Shown here piece by piece: positions 40,073 through 47,820 of a stretch of DNA of 64,000 nucleotides. This DNA comes from Prochlorococcus sp. AG-409-F19 (lineage in GTDB: Bacteria > Cyanobacteriota > Cyanobacteriia > PCC-6307 > Cyanobiaceae): NCBI GenBank assembly GCA_003215795.1, contig QCJV01000003.1, forward strand, positions 1 to 64,000. Reading direction: 5' to 3'. Numbering within the stretch: the stretch's first letter is position 1; each line of letters starts with the position of its first letter. Below the pieces are notes generated by a model, which ran no database searches, was not told the origin of the DNA, and saw only the letters and a list, made by a program, of their open reading frames with translations. A program made the position numbers and the translations under genes.

Positions 40073-40143
40073 GGCGGCATGGCCAAGCGGTAAGGCAGAG
40101 GATTGCAAATCCTTTATCCCCAGTTCGAATCTGGGTGCCGCCT
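40073..40143 (+). tRNA. tRNA-Cys (GCA)
   Basis: A 71-nt cloverleaf: acceptor GGCGGCA pairs with TGCCGCC (40136-40142), discriminator T as expected for cysteine tRNAs. T-arm CCCAGTTCGAATCTGGG is perfect. The anticodon stem GAGGA/TCCTT (one G-T) encloses TTGCAAA, anticodon GCA. It is divergent from the LpxB-like gene. Confidence 0.97.
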
Positions 40144-40704
40144 TCTTACCTTTCTTCATACCGATTCCTGTCATCAGTTGCAGGAATTCGATTATGAGGT
40201 CTCTTTTCCTTACTCTTTTTACCATTCTTAGTGGTAGGACAGTCAGTCCTTTATCGACCTCAAATTCATTATCGCAAGAATCTCCTACCAAGTCATTACC
40301 TGCACTCTGGCTTGTTTGGATATACAGTCGAGATCAGAAGAAACATAATACCGAAAAATAATGTCCTAAATTAAAGCATGACTTTCAGAAGATTATGAGT
40401 TAGTTATTACTACTCCTTCCAGAATTGTTCGATCGCAACTTAGGGAATCAAATTAGGGAAAAGCTCTACAAATCAAGATCCAAGACTTAATGAATAGATA
40501 TATCATTCGGATCATTAGAGCATTATTTTATAATTAGAAGTTTTTGTAAGAAATGATCATTAAAAAATACAGTCACTTATTTTCTGAGATTTAAGAAAAA
40601 GACTATAGTAATAAAATTAAAATAGCTATTTTAGTTTTATTACTTGAACTCCATGAGTTAGAAGCTAGTATAAATTGATTTTAATAAATACTTTTTCTAG
40701 ATAA
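40144..40704. other. 561-bp AT-rich non-coding region after tRNA-Cys
   Basis: No convincing gene is seen. A 7-bp inverted repeat (ATTCCTG/CAGGAAT, loop of 10) at 40164-40187 lies 20 bp after tRNA-Cys and is followed by T-rich DNA, so it may end the tRNA transcript. A long palindrome at 40607-40644 is listed separately. The region is strikingly AT-rich. Confidence 0.6.
40607..40644. repeat. 38-bp near-perfect palindrome
   Basis: Left arm 40607-40625 and right arm 40626-40644 are inverted copies with no spacer; 18 of 19 positions pair and the remaining one is a T-G wobble in RNA. The centre is AAAATAGCTATTTT. It ends 60 bp before the start of the family-2 glycosyltransferase gene. It could be an operator, a cruciform or a transcript hairpin; there is no T-tract. 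Confidence 0.85.
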
Positions 40705-41517
40705 ATGGGCAAACCAGTACTAAGTGTAATCAATCCCATTAAGAATATTGGTAAATGGGAAATTAATATTATTAATAATTTCAGAGCCTGCAATACATTC
40801 AAGGAAAGTGGCGTTGAATTTATCTTTGTATATTCTGAGGAAGGAGATGAGTCTATTAATTCATTAATAGGAAAGCTTGATTGCTATAAAAACTGCATAT
40901 TCAGGAAAGATCATGGAAATAGTATTTATTCAGCAATGAATAAGGGCATAGAAGAATCTAATGGTGAATATATAATTTTCATGGGTTCTGATGATACTTT
41001 TATAAGGAAATCAATAGAGTTAATGCTTAAAAAATTAGAGGGACCAGAAAAATACGACTTAATACTCGCTGAGATGTTTCTTTCAACTGATAAGATTAGC
41101 AATCAATTTTCAGGTAACAAGTTTGGTGGAGGAATTGCATCCAGGATTCATTGGTTTCTTGGGAGTCCAAGGGTACATCAAGCAATGGTGTATAGAAGGA
41201 ATTTCATATTAGTTAATAAAATTAGATATACAACTAAATTGAGAGTTACTAGCGATTACATATTCACATCTGAAGTGTGTTCTTTAAACCCAAGAATCTT
41301 AAAAATAGATCGAGCAATTGTAATTTATAATATCAATGGCTTCTCTTCAAACTTCTCATTAGCATATAATTATTATGAGCATATAGTTGGCTTTATAGTA
41401 ACAAAGCGTCTTCGCTTATACTTGCCTTTTATTATAGTTTCAAGATCTCTTCTATTAATTCTTAGAGGTTTAAAATCGTTTTTAAAAGCCATTTATAAGA
41501 AAAGAGAACCCAAATAA
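40705..41517 (+). CDS. Family 2 glycosyltransferase, WcaA-like
   Basis: A 270-residue cytoplasmic-facing GT-A enzyme. N-terminal strand LSVINPIKNIGKWEINII corresponds to the nucleotide-sugar binding start, SIYSAMNKGIEESNGEYIIFM and the following GSDDTF (about residues 94-99) give the DxD-type metal-binding motif. A C-terminal hydrophobic segment (LYLPFIIVSRSLLLILRGL) may touch the membrane. Probably decorates a surface polysaccharide. It is isolated from any other sugar gene on its strand and flanked by long non-coding DNA, suggesting recent acquisition. Confidence 0.82.
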   Translation: MGKPVLSVINPIKNIGKWEINIINNFRACNTFKESGVEFIFVYSEEGDESINSLIGKLDCYKNCIFRKDHGNSIYSAMNKGIEESNGEYIIFMGSDDTFIRKSIELMLKKLEGPEKYDLILAEMFLSTDKISNQFSGNKFGGGIASRIHWFLGSPRVHQAMVYRRNFILVNKIRYTTKLRVTSDYIFTSEVCSLNPRILKIDRAIVIYNINGFSSNFSLAYNYYEHIVGFIVTKRLRLYLPFIIVSRSLLLILRGLKSFLKAIYKKREPK

Positions 41518-41637
41518 TAAATTAATATTTAAAGCAATTTACTTCATCGCACAATTAGGTAATAGGAATTTAAAACCACAAAAATTTTGGATTATACCTA
41601 AGCCTTAAAGAATCTTCCCAGCTATCTCATAGTTTGA

Positions 41638-41790
41638 TTAATCTACTATCAAAAAACCATATTTTTCCAGCTCAAAAAACAAAGGATCCAAGATGAACTT
41701 ATATTCACCAGCAATTATTAAATATATTTTTCTAATTCTGTTCAACATAAATGATGGTGTTAGAAGACTAGTGTGATAGCTCTTTTTCAT
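41638..41790 (-). CDS. Possible 50-residue ORF
   Basis: An ATG-initiated frame begins MKKSYHTSLLTPSFMLNRIR, has a hydrophobic middle (KIYLIIAGEY) and ends KYGFLIVD. No SD is seen and no family is recognised. It lies on the strand opposite the glycosyltransferase and could be a real small protein, a decayed gene end, or chance. Confidence 0.25.
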   Translation of the reverse strand: MKKSYHTSLLTPSFMLNRIRKIYLIIAGEYKFILDPLFFELEKYGFLIVD

Positions 41791-41865
41791 TCTGCCATTT
41801 GAATACCAACAAGTTATGGCCTACACTCTGCCTTCCCCCCAATATCCACAGAATCCCCACAATCA

Positions 41866-41889
41866 ATAACATGTTTTCAGACATGTTAT
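41866..41889. repeat. 9-bp inverted repeat in non-coding DNA
   Basis: ATAACATGT (41866-41874) and ACATGTTAT (41881-41889) are perfect inverted copies around TTTCAG. About 16 bp before it lies TATCCACA (41843-41850), which with the preceding base matches a DnaA box at 8 of 9 positions. No T-tract follows on either strand, so an operator is more likely than a terminator. Confidence 0.6.
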
Positions 41890-41961
41890 GATCACAAACC
41901 TTGTGGTAATTAATCAAGCTATAAACAGGATCCAAAGATATGACTCATAATGTGATCCTAA

Positions 41962-42135
41962 GTGCCGACATTCAAACCAATTGTAGATTCTCTTCAAAAA
42001 TATTCTCAAGACTATGCTCGATTTGTAGCGGGCTTGAAATATCACGAGCAATTGATCCCTATAAAAGTTTTTGAAAGGTATTTAATGTTTATCTTATTTC
42101 ACAAATCAAATAGATTTCAACGACTTAAGAATTGA
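41962..42135 (+). CDS. Possible 57-residue ORF
   Basis: A GTG-started frame directly after an in-frame TAA reads MPTFKPIVDSLQKYSQDYAR and continues with a helical, Tyr/Phe-rich sequence including KYHEQLIPIKVFERYLMF before a basic tail. The composition looks more protein-like than the surrounding DNA, but no SD or family match is evident. May be a small gene or a remnant. Confidence 0.35.
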   Translation: MPTFKPIVDSLQKYSQDYARFVAGLKYHEQLIPIKVFERYLMFILFHKSNRFQRLKN

Positions 42136-42256
42136 ATTGCATCCTAAAAGTTTAAATAATGCATAACAAGCAAGAATAATTTAGGACCAATATGGATAAA
42201 GAACATTGAAAATCAAATAGATAAGCCTTTTAGAACAAACTAGGATAAAAGAAAGC

Positions 42257-42289
42257 AAAAAAAGAGCGCCCTCAACCAGCAGCGCCCTT
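42257..42289 (-). terminator. Rho-independent terminator of the Yfr1-like RNA
   Basis: Reading the minus strand, AAGGGCGC (42282-42289) pairs with GCGCTCTT (42262-42269), 8 bp with one G-U, across a 12-nt loop, and runs into T residues ending at 42257. Direct repeats of GGGCGCT make an alternative register possible, but this pairing with its T-tract fits an intrinsic terminator. Confidence 0.65.
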
Positions 42290-42319
42290 ATTGGACATAT
42301 GTGTGAGGAGTGTCCAAAC
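42257..42319 (-). ncRNA. yfr1: Yfr1-like small RNA candidate
   Basis: On the minus strand the exact 11-nt motif ACTCCTCACAC (42301-42311) occurs, the invariant unpaired seed of the cyanobacterial sRNA Yfr1, which pairs with porin and other mRNAs. It sits in a 13-nt loop closed by the perfect 7-bp stem TTGGACA/TGTCCAA (42291-42317) and is followed within about 1 nt by an intrinsic terminator. A TATACA -10 element lies just upstream. The predicted length of about 60 nt equals typical Yfr1. In known Yfr1 the seed lies between two stem-loops rather than in a loop, so this is a variant or analog. The symbol is provisional. Confidence 0.65.
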
Positions 42320-42324
42320 TTACT

Positions 42325-42330
42325 GTATAG
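42325..42330 (-). promoter_or_regulatory. -10 element of the Yfr1-like RNA
   Basis: TATACA on the minus strand lies 6-8 bp before the stem that begins the predicted RNA, the right distance for a sigma70-type start near 42317-42319. The region 17 bp upstream reads ATTTTC, a poor -35 element. Confidence 0.45.
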
Positions 42331-42626
42331 CAACAAAACGATATTCGAAAATTTTCCAAAAGGTCACAGAGTAGATAATCACTCTAAAAAAGCAGGATTT
42401 GCAAAATTCATTTGATATATCTAAAAGTTCAGCTCAATTAAAGAAGCAAAACTTTTTTCTTAAGCTTTGAATAGTTCAAATAAATCTCACACAAAATACT
42501 AAAAATAATTAATGCTTGCAGGTATAAACTTAGTGCAAGCTCAAAGAAGGCTTTTAAATTGTTAAGATATTTACCATTGTATAAAAGATTCTTATATAGT
42601 CTTAAAAAAAGAAATTAATCAATTTC

Positions 42627-42758
42627 ATGGCGCCCAAAGTACAACCCCAAGATCTAACCTTCTCTCTTTTTGGAGTGGTTCAGATTTCTGCCGTTATCAT
42701 AGCCTCACTTGGGGCTCTCATTGGCTTTGAAAAGGTATTTTTCCCATTCTCAGGTTGA
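42627..42758 (+). CDS. 43-residue single-span membrane protein
   Basis: Starts MAPKVQPQDLTFSLFGVVQI, followed by one hydrophobic span (ISAVIIASLGALIGF, about residues 20-34) and a short end KVFFPFSG. The GC content and codon choice look coding compared with the surrounding DNA. A TATATAGT element at 42593-42600 is well placed as a -10. It has the size and shape of small photosystem or cytochrome b6f subunits, but I do not recognise it as any named one. Confidence 0.6.
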   Translation: MAPKVQPQDLTFSLFGVVQISAVIIASLGALIGFEKVFFPFSG

Positions 42759-42821
42759 GTTTTAACTTAACTAAATTGTTCAAAAGTGATCAATTGTTCA
42801 GTAAAAATAATATTTTGTTTA

Positions 42822-42992
42822 TTAATATTCGTTATCAGCAACACATTTCCCAATACAAGACAATCCATTTATTTTAGTTCTTTTACAGTGAGAACATAGT
42901 ACTTTCTTTAGATTTGAGTCATTAAGATAATCATTTAATTTTTGATACTCAGAGAATTGAAACTCTCTATTCATAATATTTTCATTGTCCAT
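42822..42992 (-). CDS. Small zinc-ribbon-like CxxC protein
   Basis: A 56-residue protein: an acidic, helical first half (MDNENIMNREFQFSEYQKLN) and a C-terminal VLCSHCKRTKINGLSCIGKC with two cysteine pairs (CxxC at 33-36 and CxxxC at 46-50), a likely metal-binding knuckle. Similar small CxxC proteins recur in picocyanobacteria and may be regulators or RNA-binding, but function is unknown. It ends 9 bp before the next minus-strand gene's region begins upstream, so could be cotranscribed with the gene at 43001. Confidence 0.6.
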   Translation of the reverse strand: MDNENIMNREFQFSEYQKLNDYLNDSNLKKVLCSHCKRTKINGLSCIGKCVADNEY

Positions 42993-43000
42993 TCTTCACT

Positions 43001-43609
43001 TTAATCAGTTATTAAAACTGAAGAGGTAGTGCTTGTTGAAGGCAAATCAACAATTTTTATAGGTGGTGCATTATTCTTCTGAACTTCAGGTGGAGGACTA
43101 TTTTTCGCATCTTCTTCTTTCGCACAAGCCTCTAATGCTTCTCTTAACAATGAATCAAATGTTGCTCCAGGTAATCGATGACGAGCAACTTCAAGAAATG
43201 TTCTAGGCAAAGATTCTGTGGCAGCATCTTTTAAAGCAGGGTTATTACTTCTGTGCTCTTGCTCACCTTCTATTGCGCGAATAAACCTCAAAGTAACCTC
43301 ATGTTTAGTCGACGCTTTAATCAAAGTATCATTGTCCTTATTAGTTGTATCGCCTTCTAAATCAGTAATCCTTCTTTCTAAGCTGGTTAAGACCTCTTCT
43401 GCTTCTTTAAAAATATGAGCCAATTGTCCATCTGAAAGATTCGGCAAATCAGCAACATATACTTTTCCATGGTCTCTGAGCGTAAGAAACGTTGGTCTAG
43501 GTCCCTGCCTACTATCATTCAACGAGCCATTCCCCATTGGTCTTTTAGGAGGCACTGGACCTGCGGAACTTCGTCTACGTGTTACTCTTGGTTGATTTTC
43601 AGGTGACAT
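43001..43609 (-). CDS. Conserved cyanobacterial hypothetical protein
   Basis: The ATG at 43609 gives 202 residues; a TTG four codons earlier is possible. The N-terminus is basic and Pro-rich (RVTRRRSSAGPVPPKRP, disordered). The middle (LPNLSDGQLAHIFKEAEEVL onward, about 55-150) is helical and possibly coiled-coil, and the Ser/Pro/Thr-rich end is low-complexity. I know no function. It lies 8 bp upstream of the small CxxC gene on the same strand. Confidence 0.65.
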   Translation of the reverse strand: MSPENQPRVTRRRSSAGPVPPKRPMGNGSLNDSRQGPRPTFLTLRDHGKVYVADLPNLSDGQLAHIFKEAEEVLTSLERRITDLEGDTTNKDNDTLIKASTKHEVTLRFIRAIEGEQEHRSNNPALKDAATESLPRTFLEVARHRLPGATFDSLLREALEACAKEEDAKNSPPPEVQKNNAPPIKIVDLPSTSTTSSVLITD

Positions 43610-43758
43610 TGAATAATTCAAAATCTAACTTCACAGCTTCCGAAATAATATTCGGCTTGTGTCATGAGGATTTTAGTATCTACGATCATTAACTTTAGGT
43701 CAAGTAGCATTCTTTATTTGACTAGGAAAATAAATTATCCAGAGTCCAAAGTTTCTTC

Positions 43759-44796
43759 TCACTCAGGCAAGCCAAGCACCCTTGACTGCAAATCTTCAGT
43801 TTGATCTTCAATTTGGCCAATCTTCCAAGCATTACAAGAATTTGAATGGCAAATATCTAAAACATCTTGAGAGTCTTCTGAAGCAACAATTATGCAAAAG
43901 CCAATACCAAGATTAAAAGTATTCCATAAATCAGTTTCAGGAATATCACCTTCAAGACTGAGCCAATTATAAATAGAAGGTTTTTCCCAAGCACTTGTAT
44001 TAATAGAAGCCATTAAATTATCAGGTAAGCATCTTGGTAAATTCTCAGGTAAACCTCCACCAGTTATATGAGCCATGCCTTTAAGAGGTATTTTTTGTTG
44101 AAGCAAAGTTTGCACTAAATTTCCATATAATTTTGTTGGCTTTAGTAAATAATCAATTAATGGCGTTTTCTCACTACCAAAGCATGTATCCTTAGTCACT
44201 TTTTTCAATGCAATTACTTTTCGAATCAAGCTAAAGCCGTTACTATGGATTCCACTGCTTTCTAGACCAATAATCTGATCTCCAGGTTTAATTTTTTTAC
44301 CATCAATAATATTTTCTTCATCAACTATTGCCACACAAAATCCTGCTAAATCATATTGACCATCAGAATAAAATCCTGGCATCTCAGCAGTTTCTCCGCC
44401 TAATAAAGAACATTTTGACTGCTTACAGCCATCAGCAATGCCTTCAATTACTTCCGTTAAAGCATCTGGCCCTAATTTACCTGTGGCAATATAATCAAGA
44501 AAAAAAAGTGGCTCTGCCCCACTTGTAATGACATCATTAACACACATTGCTACTAAGTCTATCCCTACCCCATAGTGCAATTGATAATCCTGAGCTAATT
44601 CAAGTTTTGTCCCTACTCCATCTGTACCAGAAACCAGGACTGGTTTACGAAAGCCCTGTGGTAAACGCATAAATCCTCCAAAACCACCTAAACCTCCAAT
44701 AACTCCAGGACGAGAAGTTGATTCCACCGATGATTTGATTCGATTAACGAATGCTCTTCCTGCCTCAACATTGACCCCTGAAGACTTGTAATCCAT
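43759..44796 (-). CDS. purM: Phosphoribosylformylglycinamidine cyclo-ligase
   Basis: AIR synthetase, fifth step of purine synthesis. The 345-residue product has [17 protein letters not shown], the ATP-binding [25 protein letters not shown] region, [13 protein letters not shown], and the C-terminal domain with [13 protein letters not shown]. All are family signatures. Confidence 0.96.
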   Translation of the reverse strand: MDYKSSGVNVEAGRAFVNRIKSSVESTSRPGVIGGLGGFGGFMRLPQGFRKPVLVSGTDGVGTKLELAQDYQLHYGVGIDLVAMCVNDVITSGAEPLFFLDYIATGKLGPDALTEVIEGIADGCKQSKCSLLGGETAEMPGFYSDGQYDLAGFCVAIVDEENIIDGKKIKPGDQIIGLESSGIHSNGFSLIRKVIALKKVTKDTCFGSEKTPLIDYLLKPTKLYGNLVQTLLQQKIPLKGMAHITGGGLPENLPRCLPDNLMASINTSAWEKPSIYNWLSLEGDIPETDLWNTFNLGIGFCIIVASEDSQDVLDICHSNSCNAWKIGQIEDQTEDLQSRVLGLPE

Positions 44797-44934
44797 GATT
44801 TTAAAAATTATGCTTTTGCCTATATCTCTGATATTGATTTGTAATCAAAGAGACAGCCATTATCAAAGAAATACTATTTCCCAATCAAAACAGCTTATCA
44901 GGCAAAAACTTCAAATTCTTGGTATTAATCTATT

Positions 44935-46485
44935 GTGAACTTAACTATCCTAAAAACCAAGTCCGATTTAGAAAATTGGCGAAAACAAAATCAACAAATT
45001 CATTTTGTGCCCACCATGGGCTGCCTTCACCAAGGGCATGAAGCGCTTATAAAAGCGGCCAAATGTTTTTCAGAAGAAAAGTCCACAAAAGTCTTGGTTA
45101 GCATTTTTGTAAATCCCTTTCAATTTGCTAAAGGCGAAGACTTCTCAATATATCCAAGGGATTTAGAAAGTGATTGCAAAACAGCTGTAAACGCAGGAGC
45201 AAATGCAATTTGGGCTCCTACATTAGAAACTCTTTACCCTAATGGGCCGGAGAGTTATTTCACACTTCAAGCTCCTTCTTCACTAACAAAAAGTTTATGT
45301 GGTTCACATCGAGAAAATCATTTCGATGGTGTAGCAACTATCGTAATGAGGTTATTGTACTTCGTTCGTCCCAAAAAACTTATATTGGGAGAAAAAGACT
45401 GGCAGCAATTAGTTATCATACGACAGTTAATTAAAGAATTAAGACTACAAATAGAAGTTCAATCAATTCCTACCATAAGAGATAAAGATGGTCTAGCTTA
45501 TAGCTCAAGGAATGAATATTTATCGCCTGAAGAAAGAGCACAAGCATTAACTCTTCCCAAATTGCTATTAAAAGAATCTATTCAATTCAATTCAATTAGA
45601 AGCATTAATTTAACAAAATTACGCTCTGATTTAGAAAAGAATGGCTTAATTGTTGAATATTTAGAAACAGTAGATTCTAAAAGTCTAGCCCCAGTTAATT
45701 ATGATACAACCAAGCTTTGCTTGCTTGCTGCAGCTGTCCACTGTGGCCCAACGCGTCTTATCGACCACATCTTTTTAATGAATCGAAAACCAATCGTAGC
45801 AATTGATGGGCCCGCTGGTGCAGGTAAAAGCACTGTGACAAAAAGGTTTGCAAAAAAACTAGGACTAATTTACTTAGACACAGGAGCAATGTATCGAGCT
45901 GTAACGTGGTTTATTCAAAAAGAAAATATAAATCCAGATAATGAGATAGAGCTATTAAAAGGTCTAAGCAATCTAAATCTTGATATTTATATAGCAGGTT
46001 CGGGAATTCAACATGTCATGCTCAATGATCAAGAAATCAGTGACGAAATTCGCAACCCAAAAGTCACAGAGGCTGTTTCAAGAATTGCTTCCAAGGCAGC
46101 TGTTCGAGAAAAACTTACTGCGCAACAAAAAATGATAGGGAGAAAAGGTGGAATAGTTGCAGAAGGTAGGGATATTGGTTCAACTGTTTTCCCTGATGCA
46201 GAGTTAAAAGTATTTCTTACGGCTAGCCCTAAAGAAAGAGCAAGAAGAAGAGCCACCGATCTAATGAATCAAGGATTCAGCGTTCCAAATTTACAAGAGA
46301 TAGAAAATCAAATTCAACAAAGAGATAAAATTGATAGTACACGAAAAATAGCGCCTTTAGTACAGGCAAAAGATGCAAAAAAGGTGATAACTGATGGTAT
46401 GACAATCGACCAAGTAATAGAGACATTAATCAAAATGTTTAGAGAAGAAATACCAGAAGAAGTATGGCCATCTAATCAACTTTAA
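44935..46485 (+). CDS. panC/cmk: Bifunctional pantothenate synthetase / cytidylate kinase
   Basis: A fusion known from cyanobacteria. The start is GTG at 44935. Residues 1-280 are PanC (condensing pantoate and beta-alanine): PTMGCLHQGHEALIKAA with HxGH, VSIFVNPFQFAKGEDF and LILGEKDWQQL. Residues 285-516 are Cmk (phosphorylating CMP/dCMP): Walker A in IDGPAGAGKSTVTKRFA, LIYLDTGAMYRAV and VAEGRDIGSTVFPDA. Both active sites look complete. It overlaps the convergent phosphatase gene by 14 bp. Confidence 0.95.
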   Translation: MNLTILKTKSDLENWRKQNQQIHFVPTMGCLHQGHEALIKAAKCFSEEKSTKVLVSIFVNPFQFAKGEDFSIYPRDLESDCKTAVNAGANAIWAPTLETLYPNGPESYFTLQAPSSLTKSLCGSHRENHFDGVATIVMRLLYFVRPKKLILGEKDWQQLVIIRQLIKELRLQIEVQSIPTIRDKDGLAYSSRNEYLSPEERAQALTLPKLLLKESIQFNSIRSINLTKLRSDLEKNGLIVEYLETVDSKSLAPVNYDTTKLCLLAAAVHCGPTRLIDHIFLMNRKPIVAIDGPAGAGKSTVTKRFAKKLGLIYLDTGAMYRAVTWFIQKENINPDNEIELLKGLSNLNLDIYIAGSGIQHVMLNDQEISDEIRNPKVTEAVSRIASKAAVREKLTAQQKMIGRKGGIVAEGRDIGSTVFPDAELKVFLTASPKERARRRATDLMNQGFSVPNLQEIENQIQQRDKIDSTRKIAPLVQAKDAKKVITDGMTIDQVIETLIKMFREEIPEEVWPSNQL

Positions 46486-46948
46486 TATCTTTAATTAGTC
46501 CATCAATAGCAACCTCAAGCAAATCTAATACTTGATCAAATCCCTTCTCACCTCCATAATAAGGATCAGGAACATCTATCAGATCTTTATGAATAGAGTA
46601 TGCAAGCAAAGGCTTAACTTGAGCTTTAGATCTAGTATCTAATTCCTTAATAAGTGATTTAACATGCATTAAATTCTCATTATCCATCGTAAGAATTAAA
46701 TCAAATTTATTAAAGTCTTCTAAGCATATTTGTCTCGCTCTACTTTTAATACTTATTCCTCTATTTTCAGCAGCACATCTCATTCTAGAATCTGCAAGTT
46801 TTCCCACATGCCAGTTACCAGTTCCTGCTGAATCAACTTCAAATTCATCTACTAGTTTTAGTTTTTCAAGCTTATGTATAAAAATTGCTTCTGCTGCTGG
46901 AGAGCGGCAAATATTACCTAAGCAAACAAATAAGACTCTTTTTTTCAT
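46472..46948 (-). CDS. Low-molecular-weight protein-tyrosine phosphatase
   Basis: A 158-residue protein with the phosphate-binding loop CLGNICRS (CX5R) at residues 9-16 and the general-acid Asp in DVPDPYYGGEKGF near residue 128. All catalytic residues are present. In bacteria such enzymes often control exopolysaccharide export kinases or act as arsenate reductases; no partner is adjacent. Confidence 0.9.
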   Translation of the reverse strand: MKKRVLFVCLGNICRSPAAEAIFIHKLEKLKLVDEFEVDSAGTGNWHVGKLADSRMRCAAENRGISIKSRARQICLEDFNKFDLILTMDNENLMHVKSLIKELDTRSKAQVKPLLAYSIHKDLIDVPDPYYGGEKGFDQVLDLLEVAIDGLIKDIKVD

Positions 46949-47051
46949 GAGACGATAAAAGAACAGTTAGACATTTTATCTTTATTATATAATATTATCT
47001 TGATAAATTATTAAAGGAAATATAGGGGTATTATCCAAAGCTTAATCTAAA

Positions 47052-47819
47052 TTAAAAAAGAACTTTTTGAATATAATCCTCTGTCCAATCATTCCCATAA
47101 AAACGTGTTAGCATTCCTCTAGCAGGATCCTTCTTAGACCTATAATTTAAATAAGATCTTTGACCATCTAAAAGTTTTAATGAAATTTCTCTGGAAACCT
47201 TCTGAGACTTAGAAACTAATTGAAGATATAAAGAAAGGTATTCTCTAAATGCAGGTCTAATAACTGCTTCAATAATTGAATCCGATTCTGATCCCAACGG
47301 CAATCTAGTCCATAAAAATCCAGGAGAAAAATAAGGCTTTGCTTCTATTGGAATATCTCCACCATCTGGAAGTAAAGACTGCCATCTATGATGAATAGGC
47401 AATAATTTTGACCAAACATCTTCTGTATGAAACCTCTCATTTTTTAAAACAGGTTGCAGGTCTAAAGCAAGTAAATGTCCATTCGCTAATGTGACAAAAT
47501 CTGCTCCAAAGAAAGGTAAATTGTAATCAATAGAAGGTTTAATGACTAAATTAAATACTGAGAAAGTTTTATGACATTGAATACAAGCTGCTCGTATCTG
47601 TTTAATCTTATTAAATTTACAAGCCCATGTAGATGTGGTTACTTCAATTGGTTTTCTTGAAGATCCGCTAACAGCTTTTTTATATAGGAATTCAACAGGT
47701 ATATCATAATCTTCTAATTGAAATGGAGACAATAAATCAATCATGTCATTAAAAACTGGCTGCCATAACCATTCTTCTAAATCTAAAGGTGCTAAAGCAT
47801 TCAATCTGTTTGTATTCAA
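47052..47819 (-). CDS. pebB: Phycoerythrobilin:ferredoxin oxidoreductase
   Basis: Reduces 15,16-dihydrobiliverdin to phycoerythrobilin. Ferredoxin-dependent bilin reductase motifs include CIQCHKTFSVFNLVIKPS, FFGADFVTLANGHLLALDLQP and DPARGMLTRFYGNDWTEDYI. No ATG is available; the TTG at 47819 has GGAG 6 bases upstream and follows the pebA stop by 1 bp, so I prefer it (255 residues) to the TTG at 47831. It is the last gene of the ho1-pebA-pebB group. Confidence 0.93.
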   Translation of the reverse strand: MNTNRLNALAPLDLEEWLWQPVFNDMIDLLSPFQLEDYDIPVEFLYKKAVSGSSRKPIEVTTSTWACKFNKIKQIRAACIQCHKTFSVFNLVIKPSIDYNLPFFGADFVTLANGHLLALDLQPVLKNERFHTEDVWSKLLPIHHRWQSLLPDGGDIPIEAKPYFSPGFLWTRLPLGSESDSIIEAVIRPAFREYLSLYLQLVSKSQKVSREISLKLLDGQRSYLNYRSKKDPARGMLTRFYGNDWTEDYIQKVLF

Positions 47820-47820
47820 T

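Noticed and set aside
40073..40143. tRNA-Cys as a phage attachment site
   Set aside because: No repeat of the tRNA 3' end was found in the next 3 kb and no integrase gene lies in the window.
40164..40187. Hairpin after tRNA-Cys as a firm terminator
   Set aside because: The stem is only 7 bp with a 10-nt loop and the following DNA is T-rich rather than a clean T-run; mentioned only as possible.
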